From NCBI GenBank assembly GCA_027563935.2, contig CM050449.1, positions 88,946,371 to 89,010,370 of the forward strand: a stretch of DNA of 64,000 nt. The letters are read 5' to 3'. A model generated the notes under the pieces. That model was given only the letters and a program-made list of their open reading frames with translations, was not told the DNA's origin and did no database searches. Shown piece after piece: positions 9,640-21,742 of this stretch; positions within the stretch are counted from its first letter, which is position 1, and every line of letters begins with the position of its first letter. The position numbers and the translations under genes are program-made. This DNA comes from Costus lasius (Eukaryota; Streptophyta; Magnoliopsida; Zingiberales; Costaceae).

Positions 9640-10817
9640 TTAGAGGTATGTGCCACCGATGATGACAAGAGAATATGGTACGGATGCATCAGAATCACTT
9701 GCAACAAAGTTAAATTCTTTTACTGAACATACTGATTATTTAAGCATGCAATATTCTAAGTTGAAATATGTTATTTGTGATATTTGTGGATATCACGGGC
9801 ATCATTTTACTGAATGTTAATTAGGAATTCCTCCATGCCTTAACTCTTGCCCTAGTGCATACAATCCAAGTTGGGAGAACCATTAAAATTTGTTTTTTTC
9901 AGAATGACCCAACATTTATTCCACAATCAAACTTTAGTCAACCTCAAAAATCCAACCTAGAAGCCATGCTTGAAAATACTATAGCTGCAATGAAAAAACA
10001 AAATGAGGAACTTCATAGAAAGATTTATGGCACTGATAAAAATGACATAGAGGAAGAAGTCCATGATGAAGCTGAGAATTTTGTAGAGTTGGAACAATCA
10101 TTAGACATAACTCCAGTCACGGATTATGATTTACTTTCTTCAAATTTTGATGATTCTAAAAATTCTGACATTAACCCTTCCTCTGCACTTTACCAGCCAT
10201 CTAGTCCCCTCTCACATAATGAAGTGTCTTGCAACACAAATACTTGGGACATGTTTGAAGAGAAATTTGAACTTTTGGAGTCTTATGAGAATAAAGATGA
10301 AGAATTTAAGGATTCTCAAGTAAGAAATAGTGAGATAGATGGTGATGAATTTGATAGTGTGAGGATGGAATACTCCATTGAAGAGAAACAAATTGAGGAA
10401 AAAGATGAGAAAGAGAATCCTGAGCATATTACACCACCACTACCATGTGAACCATCAATTCTTTTTCTTAAGAGAAATCTATTAGAAATTTACATGACAG
10501 ATGATGAAGGAGATGGTTTTAAGGATAATGATGATGAGATGATTGAAATATTATTTGATGCAAATCCAACCACAGGTATCCAAAAGAAGAGAACACATGA
10601 GGCACATGATCATATTGACATTGAGATAAATGAAAAACCCAAAATTAAATTTGAAAACTTCTTTATCAATCCAAGGTATGAATTTTTTGATTTTGATTCT
10701 AATCTTCTTCCAATTACTGAAGGACCTTATTTGGTAGTGGCAACATCAGAGAGTTCAGCTCGAGAATCAAACGAATACATCGCCCTCATGGACGATCATC
10801 CATATAGCGGCACATGA
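9640..10817 (+). pseudogene. Element A gag-like ORF (zinc knuckle plus acidic C-terminal part)
   Basis: A CX2CX4HX4C zinc knuckle (C-x2-CGYHGHHFTEC) is encoded at 9776-9817 and followed at once by a TAA; the reading frame then continues in the 320-codon ORF at 9855-10817. That ORF begins in the gag C-terminal part (NDPTFIPQSNFSQPQ, matched by NNPNYISQPNF in element D) with a Gln/Glu/Lys-rich helical stretch (..AAMKKQNEELHRK..). It continues as a very acidic linker and ends near the 'KPKIKFENFFINPRYEF' block that in D and B lies before RT. The aspartic protease that should lie between is missing. The last ~25 codons may come from fused sequence. The extreme acidity and missing N-terminus make function doubtful. 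Confidence 0.6.
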
Positions 10818-10820
10818 CTC

Positions 10821-11546
10821 TTAGTCGATCCTAGGGCTACCTTGTGTGGTCTTGATCCCGTAAGGATCCACGCTCAAGGAAAGCGCTATAGGAGTAATCA
10901 AACCTCCTAACACAGTAGTTCCCTTCTTGGCATGCGTAACTTTGTCAAATTGCTTAATAAGAAAGTATACTACATCTAGTTTATACGCATGAAGCATAGA
11001 CCAAAGAAAATAAAGCTCAGACTGTCTTATCATACCATCGCTTTCGCCATGTCCGAAGACAGTGTGCAAGAGAACTTTGTGGACGTATCGCAAGCAGGGG
11101 TTGGAGAGACTGGTGGCTCGAGCATTCTTTGGTGAAAAGCTTGATTCAGGTGAAATTTGATACCAAAAAGCATTCTCAATGTAGAATTATGGTGGATTTT
11201 GTCCTCCCCCTACCGGTAAACGCAATGCATGACTCACTTCTTGGAGCGTGAGGCTCCGCTTGATATTTGCAAGCCAGAAGGTAATGCGACTTGTCGCATC
11301 ACAGACGTGATAAGAACTCAGCTCTATCTCAAGATTGCTAAGAAACTCCAAAACTAGAGGAATGAAGGTCTGTGATAAATTCTGAAAGAATTGTGATGCT
11401 GAATTTTGACCAAACATCCTTATCACATCTTCATAGATACCAAGAATTTCCAATGTCCATTTATCAACATATCTTGTGTTGGTGATGTGCCTGGTGAGAA
11501 GCAAATTGTTTCCCTTGCTAACAACTTGTTTCCTCTTTGGAGCCAT
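10821..11546 (-). pseudogene. Element B extra ORF downstream of pol (Athila-type plant transposon protein)
   Basis: The minus-strand frame starts MAPKRKQVVSKGN at 11546 and runs 119 codons to 11187. A second block at 11093-10821 continues the protein in another frame (..GESDGMIRQSELYFLWSMLHAYKLD.., ..GTTVLGGLITPIAL..). The second block resembles the domain found in the extra ORFs of plant Athila elements ('putative plant transposon protein'); this assignment is from memory of the family's appearance, not a search. Function is unknown; 'envelope-like' is a historical label. A frameshift separates the halves, and the gene is cut off at 10820 by the junction with element A. The bases at 10738-10817 between the two elements are of uncertain origin. 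Confidence 0.5.
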
Positions 11547-12500
11547 TCCAAGTAGAGTAATGCAATTGAAGGGCTGAAAATAAAACTAGAAACAAAGTTG
11601 CGTTACAAAAATCTGGAAATAGAGCTAAGTGGACGAATTTTCAGCACAAATCTGGTGATTCCAGGTGAAATTGATGCATAACAGCTACAAAGGAAAGACC
11701 TCCAGTCTCAGACGAGGCTCTGGGAAGTTGGAAATAGCTCTAGCAAAGCAGTGTTAGCAAAAAGCAGAGCTCGGCGGAACTCTATCGTCTGAACCAAATC
11801 TGGGCTTCGAAACATCGGGATCTGAATTGGAGATGCCAAAAACACGGTCGGGGAGGTCACCGGAGGTTCTGGGAGGCAATAGGAAGTTGGTAGCAAAAAG
11901 GCGACGCAAATGCAAGAAAATCACGGGCGAAATGAAACCCTAGAAAATACGGTAGTGATCCTTATATTGGCGGAAAAAATCACGGCTGTGACAGAAATTA
12001 CCCCCCCCCCTCAATCATGAAACTCTCTGTACTGAAAACTTATAGAATTACAGGTGTGAAAATTATCACACCCCCCTTGTGAAACTTTCTGTTCCAAAAT
12101 CACCTCAAAATTACGGGTTTGTTGAGAATCACAGCCCGTAATTTCTACACAATCTTTTTAAAATCAAATTATGAGTGCGACAGAAATCACACCCCTACCG
12201 TGAAAACTTCTATTCCTAAGAGATAAATAGTGTAGACAAGATTACAGGTGTGACAAAAATCACACCCCTGCTGTGAAAGTTTCTGTTTCGTATAGATGAA
12301 CAGCGATGAGAAAATTACTACCGTGACAATAATTACGACAGGGCCATAATTTTTTTAAAAACTTTAATGATGACTGTATCGATGTAAGAAACCCCCTAAA
12401 CAATCCTACAAAGCATAAAAACAAAAATAAGCACTAGAAAAACACAAAAAATACAAAAATAAAAGAAACTAAAGACTATAAATAATCAACAAAAGATGAA
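11547..12500 (-). other. Element B spacer between pol and extra ORF, with LTR-like motifs
   Basis: Read on the minus strand, this non-coding region carries repeated CGTAATT / CACAGCCGTGAT / ACGGGCTGTGATT motifs (11960-12345), then a TATA-like CCAATATAAG at 11970-11961, then TCTAGGGTTTC and a CT-rich leader to the ATG at 11546. This is the same order of parts as in the family LTRs. A C11 run lies at about 12000-12010. Whether it is a promoter for the extra ORF is inference. Confidence 0.5.
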
Positions 12501-12510
12501 AGTCAGAGTG

Positions 12511-12528
12511 CTTGGGTTGCCTCCCAAG
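12511..12528 (-). other. Conserved post-pol hairpin (element B)
   Basis: The minus-strand sense is CTTGGGAGGCAACCCAAG, a perfect 6-bp stem with a 6-base loop. The same element occurs at 21743-21760 in C and 28311-28327 in D, in each case in the sense orientation of its element. Confidence 0.8.
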
Positions 12529-13823
12529 AAGTGCTAAGTTTACAGTTGCTAGCTCGACCGAAGATCATCATCATGCTAGAGGTGGAGGATTCGAAAGCTT
12601 TTAGTTGACGCCTTCCTCGATGGGCTCGGATATATAATAATTCTTCGGGGGTTGACCATTAACGTTGAAATTTCCTATCCCCTCACTCCAAATTTCAATA
12701 GCTCCATAGGGATATATTTTAACAACCTTAAAAGATCCGAGCACCTTGTTCTAAGCTTTCCGAGAAAGAGTCTCAATCTAGAGTTACAAAGTAGAACGGG
12801 GTCACCTTTTTGAAAATCCTTCCTGATGATTTGGCGGTCATGCCATCTCTTAGTTCTCTCCTTGTAGATTCGCGCGTTCTCATCTGCATTCATCATTATC
12901 TCTTCAAGCTCATCAATCTGTAATTTTTTTTCTCCCAGTGGTTTTCAAATCATAATTTAGAGTCTTTATCGCCCAATAAGCTCGATGTTCCAATTCAACT
13001 GGGAGATGACATGATTTTTCATAAACAAGCTGATAAGGTGGCATACCAATAAGAGATTTAAATGCGGTTCGGTATGCCCATAATGTATCGTCAAGCTTTA
13101 ATGACTAATCCTTCCTTGATTGAGAGACAGTTTTTTCAAGAATCCTCTTCAATTCTTTGTTAGAAACATCTACCTAGTCACTGGTCTGCGGGTGATAAGG
13201 AGTTGATACTTTATGCTTCACCTTGTATTTGCCTAATAGTGCGGAGAATTGTTTCTCAATAAAATGGGATCTACAATCACTTATTTCCAGCCGTGGAACC
13301 CTGAACCTCAAAAATATGATCCTTTTGAATAACTTGATGACTACGCGAGAATCATTGGTTAGAGCCGCTACAGCTTCAACCCACTTTGAAATGTGATAAA
13401 TGACCATAAGTATATACTTGTTACCACACGAGGTTGGGAAGGGACCCATGTAGTCAATTCCCCACACGTCAAAAATCTCAATTTTTAAAATATTACTCAG
13501 TGGCATCTTGTCACATTTGGAGATGTTCCATGTCCACATGCATTCTTCACAGGAAAGAATAAAATTCTAGGAATCCCTAAAAAGAGTTAGCCAGAAGAAG
13601 CCTAATTGAAGCACTTTAAAAGCGGTCTTGGACGAACTGGTATGTCCTCCATATGCAGAACCATGACAATGTAAAAGCACATCCTTTTCCTCTTCCTCTG
13701 GTACACATTTCCTGTACAGCCCATCTGCACATCTCTTGAAAAAAAAAAGATCCTCCTAGAAATAATGCCTTACTTCTGATAGAAATCTCTTCCTAGCCTG
13801 ATAGTTCAAGTTAGAGGATAAAA
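12529..13823 (-). pseudogene. Element B integrase (decayed)
   Basis: Reading the minus strand downward: a zinc-finger region near 13700-13540 (..CHGSAYGGH.., ..C..CMWTWN), then the catalytic core at 13539-13174 with [14 protein letters not shown] (first Asp), [11 protein letters not shown] (second Asp region, mutated from the usual DGG) and [11 protein letters not shown] at the end of the core. The C-terminal part follows at 12896-12675 (RTKRWHDRQI, FQKGDPVLL). The reading frame changes between core and C-terminal part and stops interrupt it. The wording is typical of the Athila/Tat branch of Ty3 elements. Not functional. Confidence 0.75.
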
Positions 13824-15148
13824 TGTTAGACACCAAAAAATTTATAAAATCAGTATATCACAGAGTATCAATCCTTGCTATAGCAAAGAAATGCTCGTCA
13901 GAGAAGGCGTCGTCGATCTCATGCTTGACTACTTTCTCTACTCCATTTTCCTGTACGAGGCGTGATAGACAATCAGTAATAGAATTTTCCATGCCCTTTT
14001 TATCTTTAATCTCTAAATCAAACTCTTGCAGTAGAAGGATCTATCTAATCAATGTGGGTTTCGAATCCTTCTTGCTCATAAGATATCTAATGGCTGCATG
14101 ATCTGTATAAACAATCACCTTGGAGTCAATTAAGTATCATCTAAACTTATTGAATGCAAAAACAATAGCTAGAAACTCCTTCTCTATTGTTACATAATTG
14201 ATTGTGTGTCGTCCAAAGTACGGCTCACATAGTAGATAGCGTGCAACTTCTTCTCCTTGTGCTGGCCAAGAACAACACCTATAACATGATCGCTAGCATC
14301 ACATATCAGCTCAAAGGAAAGCGACCAATTAGGCAGTTGAATTGTTAGTGTTGTGGTAAGAGCTTTCTTGAGCTTCAGAAAGGCACTCATACAATCCTGG
14401 TCAAACATAAAAAGAAAATCTTTACCAAGGAAGAAAGTAAGAGGTCTAGCAATTTTCAAAAAAATCTTTAACAAAACATCTATAAAAACTAGCGTGACCA
14501 AGAAAACTCCGAATTCCTTTTACAGAAGATGGTGGTGGAAAATTTTCAATTACCTCCACCTTTGCCCTGTCAACTTCAATACCACGTTAAGAAATCAAGT
14601 GCCCTAAAATAATACCTTCAGTAACCATAAAATGGTACTTTTCCCAATTTAAAACCAAATTAAATTCTTCACAACACTATAATACACATGATAAGTTAGA
14701 CAGGCAAATATCAAAATTAGAACCATAGGCAGAAAAATCATCCATAAACTCATCTATGATGTCCTCAATGAGATCGGAGAAGATGGCCATCATGCAATGT
14801 TGGAAGGTAGCAGGTGCATTACAAAGTCCAAACGGCATGTGGCGATAAACAAAGGTGTCATACGGGCACGTGAATGCCATCTTCTCCTGATCTACAAGAT
14901 GTATAGGAATCTGAAAAAAATCAGAGTATCTATCAAGATAACAGAAATAAGAATTACAAGCTAAGCATCCTAACATCTGGTCAATAAAATGGAAGGGGGA
15001 AGTGATCTTTTTGGGTGATGGTATTTAACTTCCGATAGTCAATGCACATCCGTCACCCTGTTACCGTTCGAGTCGGAATAAGAGTATTATTTTCATTCTT
15101 CAACATGCTAATTCCTCCCTTCTTTGGCACCACATACACAGGGCTCAC
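13824..15148 (-). pseudogene. Element B reverse transcriptase and RNase H (decayed)
   Basis: The RT palm is at 14976-14677 on the minus strand: FTCPYDTFVYRHMPFGLCNA and the catalytic box FMDD within IDEFMDDFSAYGS. The connection and RNase H start follow at 14501-14190 (LICDASDHVIGVVLGQ, with the RNase H Asp, and KKLHAIYYVSRTL). The later RNase H sequence ([14 protein letters not shown] and LRLVQENG-type end) is readable in other frames down to about 13830. At least three frame changes and several stops are present. FMDD instead of YMDD is normal for Athila-type elements. Confidence 0.8.
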
Positions 15149-15931
15149 TCACTGGCTATCAGAGATGGTGTAGATAACTCCAGTGTCAAGGAGTTTAAGT
15201 ATCTCTTTCTTGACTACCTCCTTCATATTGGGGTTGAGTCTTCTCTGGTATTCAATTGATGGCTTGCTCCCCTCTTCTAGAAACATCCTATGCATACAAA
15301 CAGCAGGAGTAATGCCTTTAATATCATCGAGGGTATAACCTATTACCTTCTTGTGTTGTCGATGTTCTTCTAAAAGCTTGGCGGTTTGAGATTCATCAAG
15401 ATTAGCATTACTAATAATTGGAAGAGTAGTGTTCTCTCCTAGAAATTCATACTTGAGGTTGCTTGGGAGAGATTTAAATTCATACTTTTTCTCTTCGTTG
15501 GGCTTACCTTTTGTCATACTCAAGTGTTCCTCCTTCAGCTTTTTAGGCTCAAACAGTGATGCAAAATTTAACAACGCAGAGTAAGAACTTACCTCTTCTT
15601 CTTCATCACTACAATCACCTTTAGTCAGGCACACTTTGAGCGGATCCTTCTCCATCCTGGAATCAATAGTCATCGGTAGTGCATCATCCAGGATTTCAAC
15701 ACTGCAACAGGATTCTGCAAAAGAGGGCTTCCTTAAATTTTCAATCAAATCAAAATCAACAGAATCCTCACCTATCTTAAAAGTGAGCTTCCCATTTTTA
15801 ACATCAATCATCACGCCAGCTATCACCAAAAAGGAGCGACCTAGAATTATGGGAAGTCTAGAGTCTTCTTCCATCTCAAGTACAACCGAATCAGTGGGGT
15901 ATAAAAAACTTATCGACCTTGATTGGCACAT
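15149..15931 (-). pseudogene. Element B protease-RT linker and start of RT
   Basis: A 260-codon open frame. It includes ..RLPIILGRSFLVIAGVMIDVKNGKLTF.. (end of the aspartic protease fold, where I-L-G-R is the conserved flap-end block), an acidic linker, KYEFLGENTTLPIISNANL, KVIGYTLDDIKGI and the RT entry RRLNPNMKEVVKKEILKLLDTGVIY. The homologous blocks in elements D and the 30846-31330 scrap allow their deletions to be mapped. Confidence 0.8.
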
Positions 15932-15932
15932 C

Positions 15933-16256
15933 CTAAAGAATACCTACCGGATACCGTACAGAGTGGTCGGTTAGCTGTAGTGAGATAGATGTGGGTTTTA
16001 GATCTCCAATGTCCATCTTCTTATAGATAGAATGTGGCATCAAGCTGACACTAGCCCCTAAATCACATAAAGCACGGTCAATAGGCATATCACCAATTAA
16101 AGGAGGAATAGAAAAACTCCTTGGGTATTTGAGCTTTGGTGGCAATTTGTTTTGTATAATAGCATTGCGCTCCTCAGTGAGTGCAACCATTCCATGCTCT
16201 TCCAACTTCCTCTTGTTAGATAGTGTCTCTTTCAAAAACTTAGTGTATGAAGACAT
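15933..16256 (-). pseudogene. Element B aspartic protease
   Basis: The catalytic block ALCDLGASVSLMPHSIYKKM has DLGA in place of the retroviral DTGA, as is usual in this plant Ty3 group. It is preceded by a conserved lead-in (ERNAIIQNKLPPKLKYPRSFSIP). The upstream frame toward gag (..PFPQRLAKAKPDKQFGKFLEVLKK.., 16380-16260) is joined only through a stop. The frame changes again at 15931, so gag-pro-pol cannot be translated as one protein. Confidence 0.8.
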
Positions 16257-17018
16257 CTATGACAACACATCAATGAAAGGAATATTAATGTAAAACTTTT
16301 TAAGTACCTCCAAAAATTTCCCAAATTGCTTGTCAGGTTTAGCCTTCGCTAATCTTTGAGGAAAGAGAATTGGCAGTTTGTAGGGAGGTGGTGGTACATA
16401 TACTGGTTTTGGCTCCCTATCTTGCAAAGATGATTTGCCTTTATTTCGCTGGTGCTAAGTGGGTTCAGAATTTTGCACCTCTTGGTCTGGCGTTGCATTG
16501 CTTGCCCGTGGCTCCTCTAATTGTTTCCCACTGCGTGTTGTAATGGCATTGCAATGCTCGCGTGGGTTTGCCTCTGGTTTCCCCAGTAGCCTTTCTCTCT
16601 GTCTACTTGAAGAGCTAGCCTACTGAGCTATCTGAGTCTCCAACATCCACTAATGAGTTTCCATAGAGTCCACCTTGAATATTAGATTCTTAACAATCCC
16701 GCCGACTTATCTGAATTCTTGCTTGAAATCTTCGTTTTGCTTAGATTGGGTGGCAATAAAAGTCTCTTGTAGTACCTCCATGTTCGACTTCTAGGGGGCT
16801 TGAGGTTGGATGTATTTTCTATGCTAGAAGCCAAGGGGCGGTCGATTGTTACCTTGAGGTGCTTGATTTTGATTGTTCCTGTAAGAGAGGTTAGGATGGT
16901 TCCACTACCCAGGGTTGTAAGTGCTCAAGTATGGGTCATTCAGAGGTCTGGAATTGTAGTTCCCAATAGCATTAACTTGATCAGAGTTGCACTTGCTTTG
17001 TGTGGATACTCCCAACTG

Positions 17019-17840
17019 ACAATCTTGTGTATAATGTCCTACATTACCATAAATCTTGCACGAAAATAATGAACAATTGAAGGATTAAAATTCAAAGAAT
17101 CAATTTAATGAGTAAGAGAGTCAACCTTGGGAGCCAACTTAGTAATAACATCTAAATCATACCTACCTGGCATCTTGGAAGACGTCCCTCTCTCACTTGT
17201 CCACTGATAGTAGTTTAAAGCCAATTCCTAAAATAAATTTATTGTATCCTCCACATTCTTATTCATTATTGCACCACCGGCGGCAACGTCAATTGTCATA
17301 CAAGTATTGTAATTTAATGCATTATAAAATGTATGAATAATTACCCACTTGTCAAGGCCGTGGTGTGGACACATTCTCTGAAGTTCTTTAAATCGACCCC
17401 GCGCCTCATATAACGATTCTCCATCTCTTTGGACGAAGCTCGTAATCTGGTTCCTAAGCTGTGCAGTCTTACTTGGGGGAAAATATTTTGCTAGGAAAGC
17501 GTTCGATAATTGCTCCCAAGTCATTATGGAACCAGGCAGATGAGAGTGAAGCCATGCACGAGCCCTGTCCTTGAGAGAGAAAGAAAAAAAGTCTGAGTCG
17601 CAAAGCATCATTAGAAACACCATTCATTTTCAACGTAACACAATATTCAAGAAATATTGAAAAATGCATATTAGGGTCCTCAGACAGCAAGCCTCCAAAC
17701 TGGTTCTATTGAACCATGAAAAGTAGAGATGACTTGATTTCAAAATTGTTTGCCTCAATGCTGGGGCGAGCAATGCTAGAGTGAACCCCTTGCATGTTCG
17801 GGGCTGTGAAATCCCTTAATGATCTATTTCTGTCCATCTT
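17019..17840 (-). pseudogene. Element B gag with damaged zinc knuckle
   Basis: The minus-strand Gag begins MDRNRSLRDFTAPNMQG near 17838 and runs through ANNFEIK, QFGGLLSEDPNMHF, a frameshift in LRLRLF, then FSLKDRARAWLHSHLPGSI, FLAKYFPPSKTAQLRNQI and CPHHGLDKWVIIHTFYNAL to about 17228. These are hallmark blocks of the Ty3 retrotransposon gag domain. An in-frame stop lies after FMVQ. The zinc knuckle at 17060-17019 reads C-K-I-Y-GNVGHYTQD-C: the second cysteine has become tyrosine (TGT to TAT). The stretch 16257-17018 between knuckle and protease is proline/glutamine-rich and broken by stops. Confidence 0.8.
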
Positions 17841-18090
17841 AGCTTTCTGTGAAGTTTCTTCCCTAAGTTGCCTTCTTCGGAAGTGGAATATTCTTTCAAT
17901 TTCAGGATTTCTACAAATAGCTTCCTAGAACACCTATGATCATCAGTTAGAACTAAGATGGAAGACAGGCAATGTATTCAAAAATAGAGTAAACAGAATT
18001 AAATAAAACCAAAAGATAAAATAAAAATCTATTATTAATGATGAAGAGGTATGAATTTATACCATGCTAATCTTGAGGTAAGTGAAAACT
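17841..18090 (-). other. Element B leader with lost primer-binding site
   Basis: This lies between gag and the LTR. Where D has CCCCAGCAACGGCGCCAAAAACT next to the LTR, B has CTTGAGGTAAGTGAAAACT, so the tRNA-Asp PBS is no longer recognisable. Otherwise AT-rich and non-coding. Confidence 0.5.
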
Positions 18091-19371
18091 TGATGGGGTA
18101 CCGCAAGTGCATGGCCTATCGAAGTAATAAAAAATGTCGATCCCATAGAGACCAATGACCAAGTACCAACTTATCTTAGGATTATTAGCTAGATGAATCC
18201 AAAAATAGTTGAATTTAATCTTAACTTTGTTGTAGAAAAAGTAAAACACAATAGGGTTGTAATCAAGTTAAGAGAATTCGAGATTTCGAGTTTCACCACT
18301 TTAGATTAAATAATTCTACTCACCACTTTAGATTAAATAATTCTACTAACAAAGTTTATCTAAAGAAGGGTTTTACCGTGTTGAAGGGGATCTATCCGAA
18401 TGTACAGATTGCCCCCTTTTAGCGGTATAACCCGGTGTCTACACGAGTTAATCCCCTACTTTCATAGTTATTAACTCGAGATAGACCCAATGAGTTCTTG
18501 ACAAATCTATAAAATCCCTCAGATCGATTCGAACTACTTTCATGATCGAATCGACCTGTCTGAAAACTATAGATCCAACGTCACACTTCACCTTACAACA
18601 CTTCATGCAACGTCTAAAACATGTAAATTATGATTAGTAATAAACATGGAATAAACATAGTAATAATCAGATCAAGCACGGGGTAAAGCTTTAATAGATA
18701 AAAATAATTAATTGAAGCATAAATCGCAGAGGGCTACACCCTAATCCCGAAATAATGTTTATGCTAACATGTTCTTAGATGTATAACAATAGAAATCCAT
18801 ATTTCTTTTTTATTACAATTAGCAAAATAATGATACAATCGATAAGGAATATGAAATTTAAGGCTCCCTGATGAAGATCGACATCAGCTGGCCGGAAAAA
18901 CGAAGCTTTTCCGGTGAGAAAACGAAGATTGCCGCCAGTCACCCTAGGTTTCGCCCCTTCACCGAATTCACATTAAATCCTTCCAAAAAAAACCCCAATA
19001 ATCAATCCTTTGGCAAACATAGTTCTTCACCTCCTAATTAGGTTTTCCCCAAAAGTTGGCTCCAAAACGAGCCAAATCAAGCAAGAAACAAGATCAAACT
19101 CGAGTTTGGCAAACATAATTACGGCCGTGAAAGAAATCACACCCCTCCCATAATTCTTTCTATGAATACTATCATGAAATTCTGGGAAAATTACAGCCGT
19201 GATAAAAATCATGGGTAGGCTATAATTCTTTCAATGGAAAACTTTTGAACAGCACTGAAGAAATCATTGTCGTGATAAAAATTACGGGCAGGGTGTAATT
19301 TTCAAACTAGCTCCGATTCGCAAGAAATTTGGTATGTGACATCGCCTCGATGCTGGAATCCATTTGTGCAC
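18091..19371 (-). mobile_element. LTR shared by elements B and D, main part
   Basis: Minus-strand LTR of the Athila-like family, split by element C. This part (1281 bp) plus 26706-26887 gives ~1.46 kb. The left end TGATGGGGTACCGCAAGTGC and following text match the LTR of D at 29831-30845. ATTACGGCCGTGA and related motifs lie at 19110-19310. In orientation it serves as the 5' LTR of B (interior to the left) and the 3' LTR of D (interior to the right of 26887). A short in-frame duplicate (TTTAGATTAAATAATTCTAC) occurs at 18300-18345. Confidence 0.8.
19367..19371. repeat. Left target duplication of element C (TGCAC)
   Basis: TGCAC before the C 5' LTR corresponds to TACAC at 26701-26705 after the 3' LTR: one G/A transition apart, as expected for an older insertion. 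Confidence 0.65.
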
Positions 19372-21210
19372 TGATGTCTCATATTTTTATAGTCTTTTAG
19401 ACCTATATTTACCTGTGAATCGAGACATATTTTCATAATTATACATCTCTTTTCAGCTTATTTCATTGATTTTCTTCAGAAGCTTCACTTTGTATCATGT
19501 TTGATGAATACAGGACAATTCACTCGTTTCTGGAGCTATTTGGAAGTATATTTACATCCTCGAGTAGATCAAAAATCTTGACGAGAAGTTTAGCTTCAAA
19601 TGGGGCTAATTTCTAGAATTACGGCCGAGGCCATAATATGCATTATGACCGTAATTTCCAGTTTGAATTCCCAAGAAACCCGTTTTCATTCAAGCAGAAT
19701 TATATTCCGAAGGCGTGCCCTTAATTTTCTCAAAAGAAGCCTTTCGGAAGATGAAAACTTCAACAAAAGACATTATGGGTATAGCCATAATTTTACCATG
19801 CCCATAATCTTCACATCGGCGACCTTTGATATCATACTATGGCCGGAATTCAAGTGAAGTCAAAGGTCAACTCACCCACAAAATTTTAGATGAAACGGAG
19901 TTCTCCACCAAAATTACAGCTATGCCTATAATCCCATTACACCCGTAATGGCATTAAGAGCATTAAAGGAGGGTATTAAATCGGTCATAACTTTTCCGTT
20001 ACAACTCCGATTTGAGCGTTTTTGGTGTCATTACGACGAAATTTTAATGGCGCTTAAGTGTATGGACGTTTCAAGAGTTGAAGAGCATCACTGTTGACAT
20101 TACAGCCATGCCCGTAATATTCATTACACCCATAATCGTCCTTGCGCAGCCTAAACTTAAAAGAGCCATAACTTTCTCATTATAGCTCCGTTTTGGACCT
20201 TTTTGGAGTCAAAACATAGCTAATTAAAAGGGCTATAATGCTATAATATCAAAGGGCACTTTCGAAATGATAAAAGGGGCCAAATTCATTGAAGAAAGCA
20301 GCGCCCAGTTGGGGCTCAAGGGGGGCTAGCAAATTTTGCAAAGGGAAGTTCTTGGCGACTACAAGGGAGGAGGAAGGAATGGTACATAATTCTAGAAGAC
20401 TTGAAGGAACGTCACAATGCTTCTGCAGAAGAGTTTATTTCCTATTTCTTCTATCTTCTCTTTAGTTTCTTTTGTTCCTTTAAGGATTTATACTAAATCG
20501 ATGCTATGATAGCATAATCTTCTTTATCGGAATAAGAATGTAATCTCGTTGCATGTTTCTTCTATTCGAACTTATTTTCTCATAGCAAATGCAATTTTAT
20601 TTCGTGTTTATTCGATCTATGCTATTTTACTGCTGGTATTGCATTGGCCACACAATTACTTTTCTCGGGCGCCACAAGAAGGACCGAAAGGTGAATTGCG
20701 ACGCTAGATTTACCTTATCAAACATGCTCTAAGCTGTCAAGAAATGAGACAAGATTTGTATGAGGAACCTTATGATATCTCTGAACCCATTAGATCAATC
20801 TAGATATAGGTAGCCTTGAAAGAGGGTCGCCAATCTAGATTAATACCGGATTACGCCGTCGAAAGAGGGTAATATATAAAATTAGATATCTCCTTGAATG
20901 CTTTAAGATTGCATTGTTATGATATCATTTTATTTGAGTTTAAGATCCGCCAATGAGATGAACTCCAAATTTTGATGTCTCTAAACCTTGTTTTCTATCC
21001 AATACTTTCACTTGCTTGATTCGGCTAGCATTTGTATTTAGTTGTATTTTCATTTATTTTTAGAAAACCCAAAAATATTTACCTGATTGTCTAACTATTG
21101 ATTTGCAATCACTCGGTACTTGATCACTGTCCCTGTGGGATCGACATCTTAAGTACTACTATGACAAATCCGTCATGCTTGCGGTTAGTAGTACAGTAAA
21201 GTACACATCA
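19372..21210 (+). repeat. Element C 5' LTR (1839 bp)
   Basis: Starts TGATGTCTCATATTT. The U3 (19615-20160) is packed with ATTACGG/CCGTAAT-like motifs in both orientations. The end carries CCTGTGGGATCGACATC and GTACACATCA. It has ~24 bp near 19625-19650 that the 3' LTR lacks. Confidence 0.9.
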
Positions 21211-21215
21211 AGTTT

Positions 21216-21233
21216 TGGCGCCGTTGCCGGGGA
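21216..21233 (+). other. Element C primer-binding site (tRNA-Asp type)
   Basis: TGGCGCCGTTGCCGGGGA begins six bases after the LTR end and is identical to that of element A. Confidence 0.92.
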
Positions 21234-21742
21234 CAGGTAACCAATATCGAAGTGATTTAAGAATTGGTAGACTAGATTTTATCCTGTTTATTTTTTTTTT
21301 CTTTTCTTACTTTTTTTTAGTAACTTAGTTTTCCTTCAGTTAGCGTAACTTTGCCTTGGCATAGACTTTTTGAAATATTCATTGTCCAACTTTTAAGTCA
21401 TAGTAGTCTTTGAAGAAATGGTCATATTATTACAACTTGCTGATCATTTTGTATGAAAGCCGGTGAAAATCTTAGAGTATGTTCTAATCAAGCTGAGAAG
21501 TACAAGAAGAACAGTGAAAAACTCAAACTTTAGCGAATGTCCTTGATTCTACTAAGCGAATCGATTTGAGAATGGTAAAAATTTGAAAACCTACATGAGG
21601 AAACACCCCGGTAACTAATGAAAGAAACGTACACCTGAAATCACTATTTGACAATTTAAGGTATGAATTCTTTGGTGCTGACTTATTTATTCTAAACTCT
21701 GAATCATACTACTGTTGAGCTAACGACAATAAACTAGCGCTT
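21234..21742 (+). other. Element C collapsed gag-pol region
   Basis: A T-rich leader (21270-21330) runs directly into scraps of AT-rich text without recognisable Gag, protease, RT or integrase blocks. Near 21680 a short stretch could encode a YEFFG-like block (ggTATGAATTCTTTGGTGC), reminiscent of the RYEF block in A, B and D. This suggests two or more joined deletions. Confidence 0.5.
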
